A stretch of DNA of 64,000 nt from Chryseobacterium sp. GVT01B (GCF_019970045.1 NZ_JAHXYI010000001.1:676632-740631), one strand, 5' to 3'. Positions 38,940-48,226 are shown, numbered from the stretch's first letter. Notes: generated by a model from the letters alone, not told the origin. Program-made: numbers and translations.

Positions 38940-39885
38940 AAAAAGAGATTTTGGAACTTTTATCAGTGATAGTTTCAATTTTTTCAAATTATACGGGAAG
39001 AATTATTTTAAGAACTATATTCTGATCAATGGCCTGCTTTTGATCTTAATGGTAACCGTTGTGATTTTCGGATATAAAGAACTCTTTTCGCAGATATTCG
39101 GGTCCAATCTTGGTGGGGAAACGTATTATTTTGAACAGTATTTTTCAGATAATTCCGGCATGCTGATTACAGTAGGAATACTTACTTTTCTGCTTTTCAT
39201 GATTCTGATGATTGTCAATTACCTGTATCCCGTTTTTTATTTAAAAAGAATTGCACAGGGTGCAGAAAAAATAAAAACGGATGAAATTCTGAATGATTTT
39301 AAAAGCAATGCAGGAAGAATCGGGAAGCTGTGCCTTGGAATGATCTTTATCGTCACACCGGCGGTTTTGTTTGTGGTAGGATTTTCTTATATTCTGATTT
39401 TTATTATTATCGGATTTTTTTTGATACTGCTTCTCTATCCCACGATATTCAATTTCACTACATTTTTGATGTATGATTATTTTAATTCAAACAGAGGTTT
39501 CTGGGAAAGTTTGAGCTACGCATTAAGATCGCAGTTTTCCTATCCGAACGGGAGTGAGAAATCACCCTACTGGAAATATTGGGGATCTGCATTTGTGATG
39601 TTTATTATTATTTACATGATAACATCTATATTCACATTTATTCCGATGATATTTTTTTACGGATCGCTTCTTACATCAACACCGGACGGGAATTTTGAGC
39701 AGAATCCTTTTACCGGAGCTGCCGGAATTTTGTTTTTTGTATTCTATGGAGTTTCAATGCTGATTTCGTTTTTTCTTTCAAACCTGATGTATGTAAATGC
39801 AGGATTGATGTATTATGACAGCAGAACAGATCTTCACCAGAAAGTAGAACTTGCAGAAATAGACACTATTGGAATCAATGAGTAA
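38923..39885 (+). CDS. Polytopic membrane protein of the MoxR operon
   Basis: 320 aa from the ATG at 38923 (MIQFYKKRDFGTFI). An open upstream extension would lie inside SpoIIM and was rejected. About six hydrophobic segments with an N-terminal amphipathic FGTFISDSFNFFKLYGKNYFK region resemble the DUF4013/glycerophosphodiester-type membrane proteins found at this position in Bacteroidota operons. No catalytic motif was seen. It overlaps SpoIIM (17 bp) and DUF4129 (8 bp). Confidence 0.75.
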   Translation: MIQFYKKRDFGTFISDSFNFFKLYGKNYFKNYILINGLLLILMVTVVIFGYKELFSQIFGSNLGGETYYFEQYFSDNSGMLITVGILTFLLFMILMIVNYLYPVFYLKRIAQGAEKIKTDEILNDFKSNAGRIGKLCLGMIFIVTPAVLFVVGFSYILIFIIIGFFLILLLYPTIFNFTTFLMYDYFNSNRGFWESLSYALRSQFSYPNGSEKSPYWKYWGSAFVMFIIIYMITSIFTFIPMIFFYGSLLTSTPDGNFEQNPFTGAAGILFFVFYGVSMLISFFLSNLMYVNAGLMYYDSRTDLHQKVELAEIDTIGINE

Positions 39886-40669
39886 AATTTTCCTTTTCAT
39901 ATTGCTTTTTCTCTCTCTTGGGCTGGTTCAGGCTCAGGACGATAATCCTACTTCTGATGATCTGGTAGATTCTCTATATACAACCGGGCATTACAGAAAT
40001 ATGCTGCGTGCTGATTCTGTACTGATGAAAAATCCGGTATCTGAGAATACAGCTTATCCGAAAGCATTCAAAGAAAATATACCATCAAGATATAAAGGAA
40101 ATGAATTTGATTATTCTGTATCAAAGCCAAGAGAGTCTTTCTTTCAAAAGCTGATGCGGAAGCTCAATCAAATTATACAGGGAATTTTCGGGGAAACAGC
40201 ATTGACAAAGTCCGGGGAATTTACCGCAATCCTTATCCGTCTGTTTGCGATCATCCTGGTAGGTTTTCTATTGTATTTCATCATTAAATATATCATGGGA
40301 AAAGACGGGAACTTTCTTTTTGGTAAAAAGAATAAAAAGCTGGATCTCAATGTGCAGGAACTCCGTGAAAATATCCATGAAATCAATTTCCCTGAAAGTA
40401 TCGCAAAATTTGAAATGGCGGGAGATTATCGTTCGGCAGTCCGTTACCAGTTCCTGTTTATTCTTAAAAAACTGAGTGACAAAAAGCTGATCAACTGGAA
40501 TCCGGAAAAAACCAATAAGGATTATGCCGTAGAGTTGAAAGCCCCTCATCTGAAAAATGACTTTTCTGACCTGTCTTATATTTTTGATTATGTCTGGTAT
40601 GGAGAATTCAGTATTGAAGAACAGAGCTATCAGAAATTTAAAAATCAATATCAGGCATTTAAACCCTAA
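39878..40669 (+). CDS. DUF4129-domain protein
   Basis: 263 aa from the ATG at 39878, with 8-bp overlap to the preceding gene. The signal peptide ends LGLVQAQDD. One transmembrane helix lies near residues 120-140, and the C-terminal DUF4129 domain (about 170-263) has FPESIAKFEMAGDYRSAVRY, SDKKLINWNPEKTN and YVWYGEFSIEE. DUF4129 domains occur next to MoxR, DUF58 and transglutaminase genes. The role is presumably in an envelope complex assembled by the MoxR ATPase. Confidence 0.85.
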   Translation: MSKIFLFILLFLSLGLVQAQDDNPTSDDLVDSLYTTGHYRNMLRADSVLMKNPVSENTAYPKAFKENIPSRYKGNEFDYSVSKPRESFFQKLMRKLNQIIQGIFGETALTKSGEFTAILIRLFAIILVGFLLYFIIKYIMGKDGNFLFGKKNKKLDLNVQELRENIHEINFPESIAKFEMAGDYRSAVRYQFLFILKKLSDKKLINWNPEKTNKDYAVELKAPHLKNDFSDLSYIFDYVWYGEFSIEEQSYQKFKNQYQAFKP

Positions 40670-40680
40670 CAATAGTAACC

Positions 40681-41838
40681 ATGAATAAAACTTTCAAAAC
40701 ATATGCTGCAATTTTCATCATTGTGATGATTATTCTGGCATTGCTTGAAGTTAACAAAAAAGAAACGACAGACTGGCGCAAGAATTTTGATATCAATGAA
40801 AAGTCTCCGTTCGGACTATTTGTTTTTAATAATGAAGCTAAAAATCTTTTTAAAAACAATCTGAAGAAGGTTGAACAGATTCCTTACGAATACTATAATC
40901 AGCATAAAAAAGATGCTCACAACATTATCGTTATTGAAAATAATTTTGACAAAGAATCATGGAATAAAATCCTGACGCAGGTATCTGAAGGATCGGATGC
41001 ATTTTTAATGGTAGCCCGTATGCCGAAGGAAATTTCAGACAGTATCGGATATTATGATTCCGAAATCTCTTTTGAAGAAGAAAATGTGCTGAAACTTACC
41101 GATAAAAAATATCAGAATGATTTTGTTAAATTAGATAAATTTCCATCAGGAAGAGGATTTTCATTCATTAAACCTAACGTTGAAGTCCTTGGAAAAACGG
41201 TAGAGAAAAAGAATACGGATCAGGCCAACTTTATCAAAGTAAAGTTTGGGAAAGGACATATTTACGCTCATACTGAACCTCTTTTTCTGACCAATTATTA
41301 TCTTCTGAAACCCGGAAACGTAAAGTATGCACAAGATGTATTTTCATATCTTCCGGATAGAGAAACGCTTTGGTTTGTATCCAATAAAAGTTCTGCATCA
41401 CGTTTCTTTATGAGATTTGTACTGTCGAATCCGGCTTTAAAGTATGCGTGGTGGGTATTTTTGGGAGGATTTATCCTTTTCATTTTCTTTAATGCCAAAA
41501 GAAAACAGAGAATAGTACCGATAACAGAGCCTCTGAGGAATACTTCTCTGGATTTTGTGAAAAGTATTGGAAATCTGTATCTTCAGGAAGGTGATTTTCA
41601 TGATATGATGGCAAAGAAATCGCAGTATTTTCTGAACAAAGTGAGAATGGATCTGTTGATAGATACTCAGACTTTAGATGAAGAATTTGCAAAAAAGCTA
41701 CAATTGAAAACCGGGAAAAATATGGAAATGATTAATGAAGCTATTGCGCTTATCAAAAAAGGGCAGGATCCTTATGCCAGTGTAATAAAAGAAGATCTTA
41801 CAAGGATCAATAAACTCCTTGACGAAATATTTAAATAA
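40681..41838 (+). CDS. DUF4350-domain membrane protein
   Basis: 385 aa. An N-terminal transmembrane helix (about 6-22) is followed by a periplasmic domain (about 25-255) with FGLFVFNNEAKNLF, VRMPKE-like strands and FGKGHIYAHTEPLFLTNYYLL. A second helix lies near 262-280 (WWVFLGGFILFIFF), with a C-terminal cytoplasmic helical domain. This fits DUF4350. It follows DUF4129 by 11 bp and precedes MoxR by 109 bp, the usual order in this operon type. Confidence 0.85.
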   Translation: MNKTFKTYAAIFIIVMIILALLEVNKKETTDWRKNFDINEKSPFGLFVFNNEAKNLFKNNLKKVEQIPYEYYNQHKKDAHNIIVIENNFDKESWNKILTQVSEGSDAFLMVARMPKEISDSIGYYDSEISFEEENVLKLTDKKYQNDFVKLDKFPSGRGFSFIKPNVEVLGKTVEKKNTDQANFIKVKFGKGHIYAHTEPLFLTNYYLLKPGNVKYAQDVFSYLPDRETLWFVSNKSSASRFFMRFVLSNPALKYAWWVFLGGFILFIFFNAKRKQRIVPITEPLRNTSLDFVKSIGNLYLQEGDFHDMMAKKSQYFLNKVRMDLLIDTQTLDEEFAKKLQLKTGKNMEMINEAIALIKKGQDPYASVIKEDLTRINKLLDEIFK

Positions 41839-41947
41839 TATAACAATATAATAACCTAATGATGTAGCAGTTTTTCAATGCTGATAACGACAATTCACAG
41901 GAAAGAATACCGTTGTTCATTGTCAGACTGACCAAATAAAATGTATT

Positions 41948-42979
41948 ATGGAAAACTTTGATAACCCCAATATAGAAAACCAAAGCTCAATCAATCTTAA
42001 TAAACAGGAAGAGCAGTTTCAGTCGAGAATTGATATGATTGAACTTCGTGCGAGTTTAGAGAAAGTAAAATCTGAGATTGGAAAAGTAATTGTAGGACAG
42101 GAGAAAATGATTGAACATCTTTTGGCTGCATTACTTTCAAACGGACACGTTTTGATTGAAGGCGTTCCCGGAATAGCTAAAACGATTACGGCAAAATTAT
42201 TGGCTAAGACAATTGATGTAGGTTTCAGCAGAATTCAGTTTACACCGGATCTGATGCCTTCTGATATTTTGGGAACATCCATATTCAATGTGAAAAATTC
42301 AGAATTTGAATTTAAAAAAGGACCTATTTTCTCCAATTTCATCCTGATTGATGAGATCAACAGATCGCCAGCAAAAACACAGTCAGCATTATTTGAAGTC
42401 ATGGAAGAAAGACAGATTACCATGGACGGTACCCGTTATATTTTGGAAGAACCTTTCCTGGTGATAGCTACACAAAACCCTATAGAGCATGAAGGAACGT
42501 ATAGACTTCCGGAAGCTCAGCTGGACCGTTTTCTATTCAAAATCAATGTAGGATATCCGAATCTTGAACAGGAAATTGCAATCATTAAAAACCAGCACGA
42601 AAGTAAAAAAGAAGATAAAACAGAAGGAGTAAACCGAGTGATCACAGCTGAACAATTGAAAAACTACCAGCAGCTGGTAAAAGAAATCATTGTGGAAGCT
42701 CAGCTGATGGAATATATAGCTAAAATTATCATCAACACAAGAGAAAACCAATTCTTATATCTGGGTGCCTCACCAAGAGCTTCATTAGCACTTCTTACGG
42801 CATCAAAAGCATTTGCTGCTCTGAGAGGAAGAGATTTTGTAACTCCTGAAGATATTAAAGAAGCTAGCTACGCAGTTTTGAGACATAGAGTTATCGTATC
42901 TCCGGAAAGAGAAATGGAAGGTCTTACTGCAGATGAAATTATCCGCCAGATTTTAGAAGGAATAGAGATTCCAAGATAG
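41948..42979 (+). CDS. MoxR-family AAA+ ATPase
   Basis: 343 aa. AAA_3 features are Walker A EGVPGIAKTITAK (about 71-83), PSDILGTSIF, Walker B FILIDEINRSPAKTQSALFEVMEERQ (about 130-155), sensor 1 IATQNPIEHEGTYRLPEAQLDRF, and sensor 2 within GASPRASLALL. MoxR proteins are chaperone-like ATPases that work with partner DUF58/VWA proteins. The DUF58 partner follows after a 491-bp gap occupied by a pseudogene. No VWA-domain gene is seen in this window. Confidence 0.95.
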   Translation: MENFDNPNIENQSSINLNKQEEQFQSRIDMIELRASLEKVKSEIGKVIVGQEKMIEHLLAALLSNGHVLIEGVPGIAKTITAKLLAKTIDVGFSRIQFTPDLMPSDILGTSIFNVKNSEFEFKKGPIFSNFILIDEINRSPAKTQSALFEVMEERQITMDGTRYILEEPFLVIATQNPIEHEGTYRLPEAQLDRFLFKINVGYPNLEQEIAIIKNQHESKKEDKTEGVNRVITAEQLKNYQQLVKEIIVEAQLMEYIAKIIINTRENQFLYLGASPRASLALLTASKAFAALRGRDFVTPEDIKEASYAVLRHRVIVSPEREMEGLTADEIIRQILEGIEIPR

Positions 42980-43024
42980 GTAGTAGTTAATAGGTGGCAG
43001 GTAGCAGGTGATAGTGGATGAATG
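42980..43024 (+). repeat. G-rich low-complexity left flank of pseudogene
   Basis: GGTAGTAG, ATAGGTGGCAG (42990-43000) and CAGGTGATAG (43005-43014), starting immediately at the moxR stop codon. The complementary type appears inverted at 43447-43466. Confidence 0.6.
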
Positions 43025-43050
43025 TTTAAATAGTTACAAAATTATTATAT

Positions 43051-43403
43051 ATGGCAAATTTTAAAAAAACTTTTAGTTTGGCAGAAATCTATTGATTTTG
43101 TTACTGAAATTTACAAAATCACAGAAGCTTTTCCTAAGGATGAACTCTACGGATTAATATCACAAATCAGACGAACCGCCATTTCTATACCCTCCAATAT
43201 TGCCGAGGGAAACTCAAGAAGAAGTAAACCTGATTATCTGCAATTTTTAAAAATATCAAGGGGTAGTTGTGCAGAATTAGAAACACAATTAATTATCTCA
43301 AAAAAATCTCAAATTTTTAAATGAAGACAATTATTTAAAACTAAATGAAAGGATTATAGAAATATCCAAAATGTTAAACGGGCTCATTAATTCCCTACAA
43401 TAA
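43051..43403 (+). pseudogene. Four-helix-bundle protein (23S rRNA IVP family), two frameshifts
   Basis: Not a continuous frame. Reading ATGGCAAATTTT..., then skipping one A in the 7-A run at 43063-43069, gives LLVWQKSIDFVTEIYKIT and the family signature QIRRTAISIPSNIAEGNSRR, then YLQFLKISRGSCAELETQL. Skipping one A in the second 7-A run at 43300-43306 restores LKFLNEDNYLKLNERIIEIS and a natural stop at 43401. The full reconstruction is about 117 codons, the usual length of the IVP/avd-like four-helix-bundle proteins. Both lesions are single extra A bases in homopolymers, so true decay, slippage or sequencing error are all possible. It sits inside the MoxR/DUF58 operon. Confidence 0.85.
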
Positions 43404-43446
43404 TAATGAATGTGAAAAAGCTAATATACGACCACCTAAAACCTTT

Positions 43447-43466
43447 CATCTGCAACCCGCTACCTA
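43447..43466 (-). repeat. Inverted low-complexity right flank of pseudogene
   Basis: Read on the minus strand it is TAGGTAGCGGGTTGCAGATG, the same word type as the left flank at 42980-43024, directly before the DUF58 start codon. Confidence 0.55.
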
Positions 43467-43470
43467 AATA

Positions 43471-44793
43471 ATGAAAAACTTATACATCAATACACGTTTC
43501 TTTTTTACACTCATCGGAGTGGGGATTGTGTATGTCCTGGCATTTTTCTTCCCGGTGCTGATGTGGGTAGCCCATATTGCACTGTTAATCTGTTTTTTGG
43601 CTGCAATGGTAGATTTCCTATTGCTTTTTAATCAAAAGAATGCATTACAGGTTCAGAGAATTTTGCCGGAAAAATTGTCCAATGGCGATGAGAATTTTGT
43701 TAAAATTGATATTAAAAATAATTACAATTTTACAATAGATGCTAAAATTATTGATGAAATTCCGTTCCAGTTTCAGAAAAGAGATTTTCTGATTGAAAAA
43801 CAGATTGCTTCAGGGGCGAATACATTCTTTCAATATTCATTAGAACCTAAAGAAAGAGGAGAATATCATTTCGGGGGACTGAATATTTATGCATCTTCAC
43901 CATTGGGATTGATATCAAAAAGATTTATTTTTCAGAAGGATGCTGCATTGCCTTCCTATCCGTCTTTTATCCATCTCAGAAAATATGAACTCATGGCCAT
44001 TCAGAGTGAATTTTTATTGGGCGGAATTAAAAAGGTCAGAAAACTGGGACACACCATGGAATTTGAGCAGATCAAAGAATATGTACCTGGAGATGATATC
44101 AGAACGATCAACTGGAAAGCAACTTCCAAAACGAACCGTTTGATGGTAAACCAGTTTCAGGATGAAAAATCACAGCGTATTTTTATGCTGATTGATAAAG
44201 GAAGAACCATGAAAATGCCTTTCAATGGATTAAGTTTACTGGATTATTCCATCAATGCAACCATGGCGCTGTCTCATATTATTTTGAGAAAAGGGGACAG
44301 AGCCGGGATGATGACTTTTTCCAAGAAAGCTGAAAATAAAATTGCCGCTGATAATAAATCCGGACAGCTGAAAAAAATCTCTGAAGCACTTTATAATATC
44401 AAAACAGATTTCTTTGAAAGTGATTTCAACCGTTTGTATCAGGATGTAAAATATTCCATCAATCAAAGAAGTTTAATTCTGCTTTTCACGAACTTTGAAA
44501 CACTAGACGGATTGAATCGACAGTTGAAATATCTTCGAGGTATTGCTAAAAACCATTTGTTGGTTGTTGTATTTTTCAAAAATTCAGAACTGCAGACAAT
44601 CATTAACAAAAATCCTGAAAATATGCAGGAAATCTATGATGAGATCATCGCTGAGAAATTTGAGTTTGAAAAGAAACTGATTATTCAGGAACTCCGCAAA
44701 TATGGAATTTATACGGTATATACCCTTCCTGAAAATTTGAATATTGATGTTATCAATAAATATCTGGAGATAAAAGCGAGAGGAATTTTATAA
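43471..44793 (+). CDS. DUF58-domain protein
   Basis: 440 aa. Two N-terminal transmembrane helices (about 10-50), a beta-sandwich region (about 55-170), then the DUF58 signature EFEQIKEYVPGDDIRTINWK (about 195-214) and a degenerate VWA-like C-terminal domain (IFMLIDKGRTMKMP, LILLFTNFETLDG). It is the partner of MoxR ATPases in envelope-associated complexes. The start codon follows the pseudogene flank by 4 bp, so its expression may now depend on read-through or on a promoter within the inserted element. Confidence 0.92.
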   Translation: MKNLYINTRFFFTLIGVGIVYVLAFFFPVLMWVAHIALLICFLAAMVDFLLLFNQKNALQVQRILPEKLSNGDENFVKIDIKNNYNFTIDAKIIDEIPFQFQKRDFLIEKQIASGANTFFQYSLEPKERGEYHFGGLNIYASSPLGLISKRFIFQKDAALPSYPSFIHLRKYELMAIQSEFLLGGIKKVRKLGHTMEFEQIKEYVPGDDIRTINWKATSKTNRLMVNQFQDEKSQRIFMLIDKGRTMKMPFNGLSLLDYSINATMALSHIILRKGDRAGMMTFSKKAENKIAADNKSGQLKKISEALYNIKTDFFESDFNRLYQDVKYSINQRSLILLFTNFETLDGLNRQLKYLRGIAKNHLLVVVFFKNSELQTIINKNPENMQEIYDEIIAEKFEFEKKLIIQELRKYGIYTVYTLPENLNIDVINKYLEIKARGIL

Positions 44794-44820
44794 CTTTGCA
44801 GAAGCAATAAGCAATAAATA

Positions 44821-45240
44821 ATGAAAATTACACTTAACAGAATAAACGACGATTTTTTATTTGAATGTACCAATGCGCAGGGGAATTCTATTCTTTTGGA
44901 TAATACTTCCCAGCCGGGTGCCAAAGGAGTTTCTCCAATGGAAAGTGTGTTGATGGCTGTAGCAGGCTGCAGCGGAATTGATGTGGTTTCTATTTTAAAG
45001 AAGCAGCGTCAGAACATTACAGGCTTCCAGGCAGAGGTAGAGGGAGAAAGAGTACAGGTAGAGGATGCAAAACCATTTAAATCAATTAACGTTAAGTTCC
45101 TTTTAGAAGGAGAAATTGATCCTAAAAAAGCACAGAAAGCAGCAGAACTTTCTTTTGAAAAATATTGTTCCGTATCCAAAACCTTAGAACCGAATGTAGA
45201 AATCGGATATGAAGTCTATGTGAACGGAGAAAAAATTTGA
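44821..45240 (+). CDS. OsmC/Ohr-family peroxiredoxin-like protein
   Basis: 139 aa, the usual length. The catalytic Cys pair is C50 in MAVAGCSGIDVVSILKKQ and C116 in FEKYCSVSKTL. OsmC proteins reduce organic hydroperoxides. It follows DUF58 by 27 bp of AAGCAATAA-type low-complexity sequence and ends just before a strong bidirectional terminator. Confidence 0.92.
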   Translation: MKITLNRINDDFLFECTNAQGNSILLDNTSQPGAKGVSPMESVLMAVAGCSGIDVVSILKKQRQNITGFQAEVEGERVQVEDAKPFKSINVKFLLEGEIDPKKAQKAAELSFEKYCSVSKTLEPNVEIGYEVYVNGEKI

Positions 45241-45258
45241 TCTCTTATTTAAAAATAG

Positions 45259-45288
45259 AAAAGCCGGATGACTCATCCGGCTTTTTTT
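45259..45288. terminator. Bidirectional terminator between osmC-like and GH63 genes
   Basis: 13-bp arms (AAAAGCCGGATGA at 45259-45271 and its complement at 45273-45285) with a T-run on the right and an A-rich stretch on the left. Confidence 0.85.
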
Positions 45289-45317
45289 ATTACTTATTAC
45301 CTATTATTCATTGCTTA

Positions 45318-47933
45318 TTAAAAGGTAAGTCTTGGTTTTATCAGTTTCGCTACAGTGGCAGTCCATCCCGTCTGATGGGAAGCTCCTACACCACGGCCAT
45401 TATCTCCATGGAAATATTCAAAGAAGGTGATGTAATCTCTGAAGTGTTCATCATAATTGAATTTAGGATTTCCTCCGTTGAAAGCGCGCTGCCCATGTTC
45501 ATCCTTTAAAAATAGAGAACAAAGTCTTTTGCTGATGTTTTGAGCTACTTCATCAAGGTTTCTTTTATCGCCACTTCCCGTTGGAAGTTCTACTTTCAGG
45601 CTATTTCCATAATAATAATGAAAACGCTGCAGGCTTTCCACGATCAGGAAGTTGATAGGAAACCATATCGGTCCGCGCCAGTTGCTGTTTCCGCCAAACA
45701 TTCGGCTGTCACTCTCTGCAGGAGTGTAATAGACCATATTCTGATTCCCATGTACAGAAAATACAAAAGGATTCTCTTCATATACCTTAGACATAGCCCG
45801 GATTCCATAAGAACTCAGGAACTCATTTTCATCAAGCATTCTGGTCAAAACCTTTGTCAGTCTGTTTTTACGGAGGATACTCATCAGGTGTTTTCTGCCG
45901 TGTCCTTCCTCGTCCCAGTGAGAAACAAGTTTGGTGAGCTCTGGTTTATTTTTTAAGATCCATTCCATTCTGCTTCTGAAATTTGGCATCTTTTCCAGTA
46001 AACGATGGTCTACAATCTCAACAGCAAACATCGGAATTAGACCTACAATACTTCTTAATCTTAAAGAAACACTGTCTCCGTTGCCAAGCTGCAATACATC
46101 ATAGAAGAAACCGTCTTCCTCGTTCCAGAGTCCTTTCGTTCCTTCACCCAGGTTTTCCATAGCTTCAGCGATATAAAGATAATGTTCAAAAAATTTGATC
46201 GCCATATCTTCGTACACCTGATAATACTGGGCTAGCTCCATTGCAATACGCATCATATTCAGTGCATACATTGCCATCCAGCTTGTTCCGTCTGCCTGCT
46301 CAAGATGCTGACCGTCCTTTAATTCCATATTCCGGTCAAAAGCACCAATATTATCGAGACCAAGAAAGCCTCCTCCAAAAATATTTTTTCCGTTTTTATC
46401 CTTTCTGTTCACCCACCATGTAAAATTCAGCAGCAGCTTCTGAAATACTTTTTCTAAAAATAATAAATCAGGCTTCCCGTTATTTTTTTCATCAATTTTA
46501 AAAACACGGAAGCAGGACCATGCATGTACAGGTGGGTTTACATCACTCATATTCCATTCATAGGCAGGAAGCTGTCCGTTGGGATGCATATACCATTCTT
46601 TCGTAAGCAATAAAAGCTGTCCTTTGGCAAATTCTGCATCAATAATAGAAAAAGGAACACAGTGGAACGCCAGATCCCAGGTAGCATACCATGGATACTC
46701 CCATTTATCAGGCATAGAAATAATATCCTTATTGTGAAGGTGGTTCCATTCCGTATTTCTTACATACTCACTGAAATTTCTCGGAGCTTCAAAATTGGGA
46801 TCACCTTTCAGCCATTTTCCGATATTGTAGTGATAGAACTGTTTATTCCAGAGAAGTCCTGCAAAAGCCTGTCGCTGAACATTTCTCTCATCTTCATTTA
46901 CCGTATCATTCTGAATATCGTTATAAAACTCTTCCGCTTCCGTTTGTCGTGTACTGAAAATAGTATCAAAATTTTCAAAAGGTTCATCCGTTTCATCGGG
47001 ACATAATCTGAATTCAAAAATTTTAGATTCTCCTGCTCCTACAATTTCATCAATCAGAAAAGATGCTTTTGTTCCCCTTTTTTCGGGGTTTACAGTATCT
47101 CCCTGATGAATAATAAAATCATTGATGCCATCTTTGAAATAAGTATTCTCTGTTTTAGGAGTTCCGTAAAGCTTAGAGGTATTGGTCTCGTTATCACAGA
47201 ATACACTTTGTGCATTTGTATTTCGCGAATAGACTTTTTTGATCGAAATACTGTCGTGGCCTATATTGATACTTCCGTTATGAGAAGCATTGAGCTCTGC
47301 CTTATAAGTGTTATATCCCCATTTCCAGTTATTTCTGAACCACGCAGTTGGTGCTACGACAATAGGAGCATCATGCTGGCTTCGGTTACAGACGGTGACT
47401 CTGGCCAGGATATCGTTGTGATCAGCTTTACAGTATTCAATGAAAATATCGAAATATTCATCATTATCAAAAATTCCGGTATCGAAAATCTCATATTCAG
47501 GTTCCTTTTTGCTGCGTCTTCCATTTTCAGCAAGAAGTTCATCATATGGAAACTCGTTGATGGGGTATTTATACACCATTTTCATATAGCTGTGAGTAGG
47601 TGTATTATCCAGATAATAAAAGATTTCTTTAATGTCTTCACCATGATTCCCCTGTGGGTTACTCAATCCGAAGAACCGTTCTTTTACCATTTTATCTTTC
47701 TTGTTCCAGAATGAAAAAGCAAAACAGAATAACTGTTTTACATCAGAAATTCCGGCGATGCCTTCCTCACCCCAGCGGTACGCATAACTTTCAGCGTTAT
47801 TATGATTGGTAAAATCCCAGGCATTCCCGTTTGAGCTGTAATCCTCACGTACATTTCCCCACTGCCGGTTGCTTACATACGGGCCCCAGTTTTTCCATTT
47901 GGTATCTTGTAATCTTTCTTTTTCGGCGGTCAT
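45318..47933 (-). CDS. GH63/MGH1-like alpha-glucosidase
   Basis: 871 aa, no signal peptide, so probably cytoplasmic. The N-terminal beta-sandwich covers about 1-330. The (alpha/alpha)6 barrel starts near WDLAFHCVPF and includes GGGFLGLDNIGAFDR, LEQADGTSWMAMY, EDGFFYDVL and GGNSNWRGPIWFPINFL, the pattern of glucosidases of family GH63 (mannosyl-oligosaccharide glucosidase and mannosylglycerate hydrolase relatives). The acid is probably the Asp of ATWDLAF and the base lies near the C-terminus. The substrate may be a compatible-solute glycoside or oligosaccharide; this cannot be settled here. It is transcribed alone. Confidence 0.88.
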   Translation of the reverse strand: MTAEKERLQDTKWKNWGPYVSNRQWGNVREDYSSNGNAWDFTNHNNAESYAYRWGEEGIAGISDVKQLFCFAFSFWNKKDKMVKERFFGLSNPQGNHGEDIKEIFYYLDNTPTHSYMKMVYKYPINEFPYDELLAENGRRSKKEPEYEIFDTGIFDNDEYFDIFIEYCKADHNDILARVTVCNRSQHDAPIVVAPTAWFRNNWKWGYNTYKAELNASHNGSINIGHDSISIKKVYSRNTNAQSVFCDNETNTSKLYGTPKTENTYFKDGINDFIIHQGDTVNPEKRGTKASFLIDEIVGAGESKIFEFRLCPDETDEPFENFDTIFSTRQTEAEEFYNDIQNDTVNEDERNVQRQAFAGLLWNKQFYHYNIGKWLKGDPNFEAPRNFSEYVRNTEWNHLHNKDIISMPDKWEYPWYATWDLAFHCVPFSIIDAEFAKGQLLLLTKEWYMHPNGQLPAYEWNMSDVNPPVHAWSCFRVFKIDEKNNGKPDLLFLEKVFQKLLLNFTWWVNRKDKNGKNIFGGGFLGLDNIGAFDRNMELKDGQHLEQADGTSWMAMYALNMMRIAMELAQYYQVYEDMAIKFFEHYLYIAEAMENLGEGTKGLWNEEDGFFYDVLQLGNGDSVSLRLRSIVGLIPMFAVEIVDHRLLEKMPNFRSRMEWILKNKPELTKLVSHWDEEGHGRKHLMSILRKNRLTKVLTRMLDENEFLSSYGIRAMSKVYEENPFVFSVHGNQNMVYYTPAESDSRMFGGNSNWRGPIWFPINFLIVESLQRFHYYYGNSLKVELPTGSGDKRNLDEVAQNISKRLCSLFLKDEHGQRAFNGGNPKFNYDEHFRDYITFFEYFHGDNGRGVGASHQTGWTATVAKLIKPRLTF

Positions 47934-48065
47934 ATCTCATCATTTTTCCATACGAAGTTAGTTTTTTTGAAAAATAATTCCAATTTTTTTCATCTGAACA
48001 ATTATTAATATGCTCTTGGAATACTTGTATTTAAGGGCTTTTTTAAATATTAAAATAATTTTTTT

Positions 48066-48094
48066 TTGAAATTAAAAGAAAAGAACTACCTTTG
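48066..48094 (+). promoter_or_regulatory. Promoter of the methionine regulon
   Basis: TTG (48066-48068) and TACCTTTG (48087-48094) separated by 18 nt, the best promoter match in the window outside the rRNA-type array. Transcription should start about 48101, just before the riboswitch. Confidence 0.75.
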
Positions 48095-48123
48095 CACCAT
48101 TCGTTCATTTAAATATTGAAAAT

Positions 48124-48226
48124 GTTATCAAGAAAGGTTGAGGGATTAGACCCTATGAAACCTTAGCAACCCTTTGCGCAAGCAAAGAAGGTGCTACGTT
48201 CTACCAAAGTATTTTGGACAGATAAC
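48124..48226 (+). ncRNA. SAM-I (S-box) riboswitch
   Basis: P1 arms GTTATC (48124-48129) and GATAAC (48221-48226) enclose the S-box core: AAGAAAGGTTGAGGGA, GACCCTATGAAACCTTAGCAACC and AAGGTGCTAC. It senses S-adenosylmethionine and shuts down downstream genes. The 68-nt expression platform to the metX TTG has a GCCA...TGGC hairpin (about 48246-48260) but no T-run, so control may be at translation start. It heads the metX-to-metF gene series. Confidence 0.93.

Noticed and set aside
47106..47714. 202-codon plus-strand frame inside the GH63 gene
   Set aside because: It is antisense to a clearly conserved enzyme, with Ile/Phe-rich composition typical of a shadow frame.
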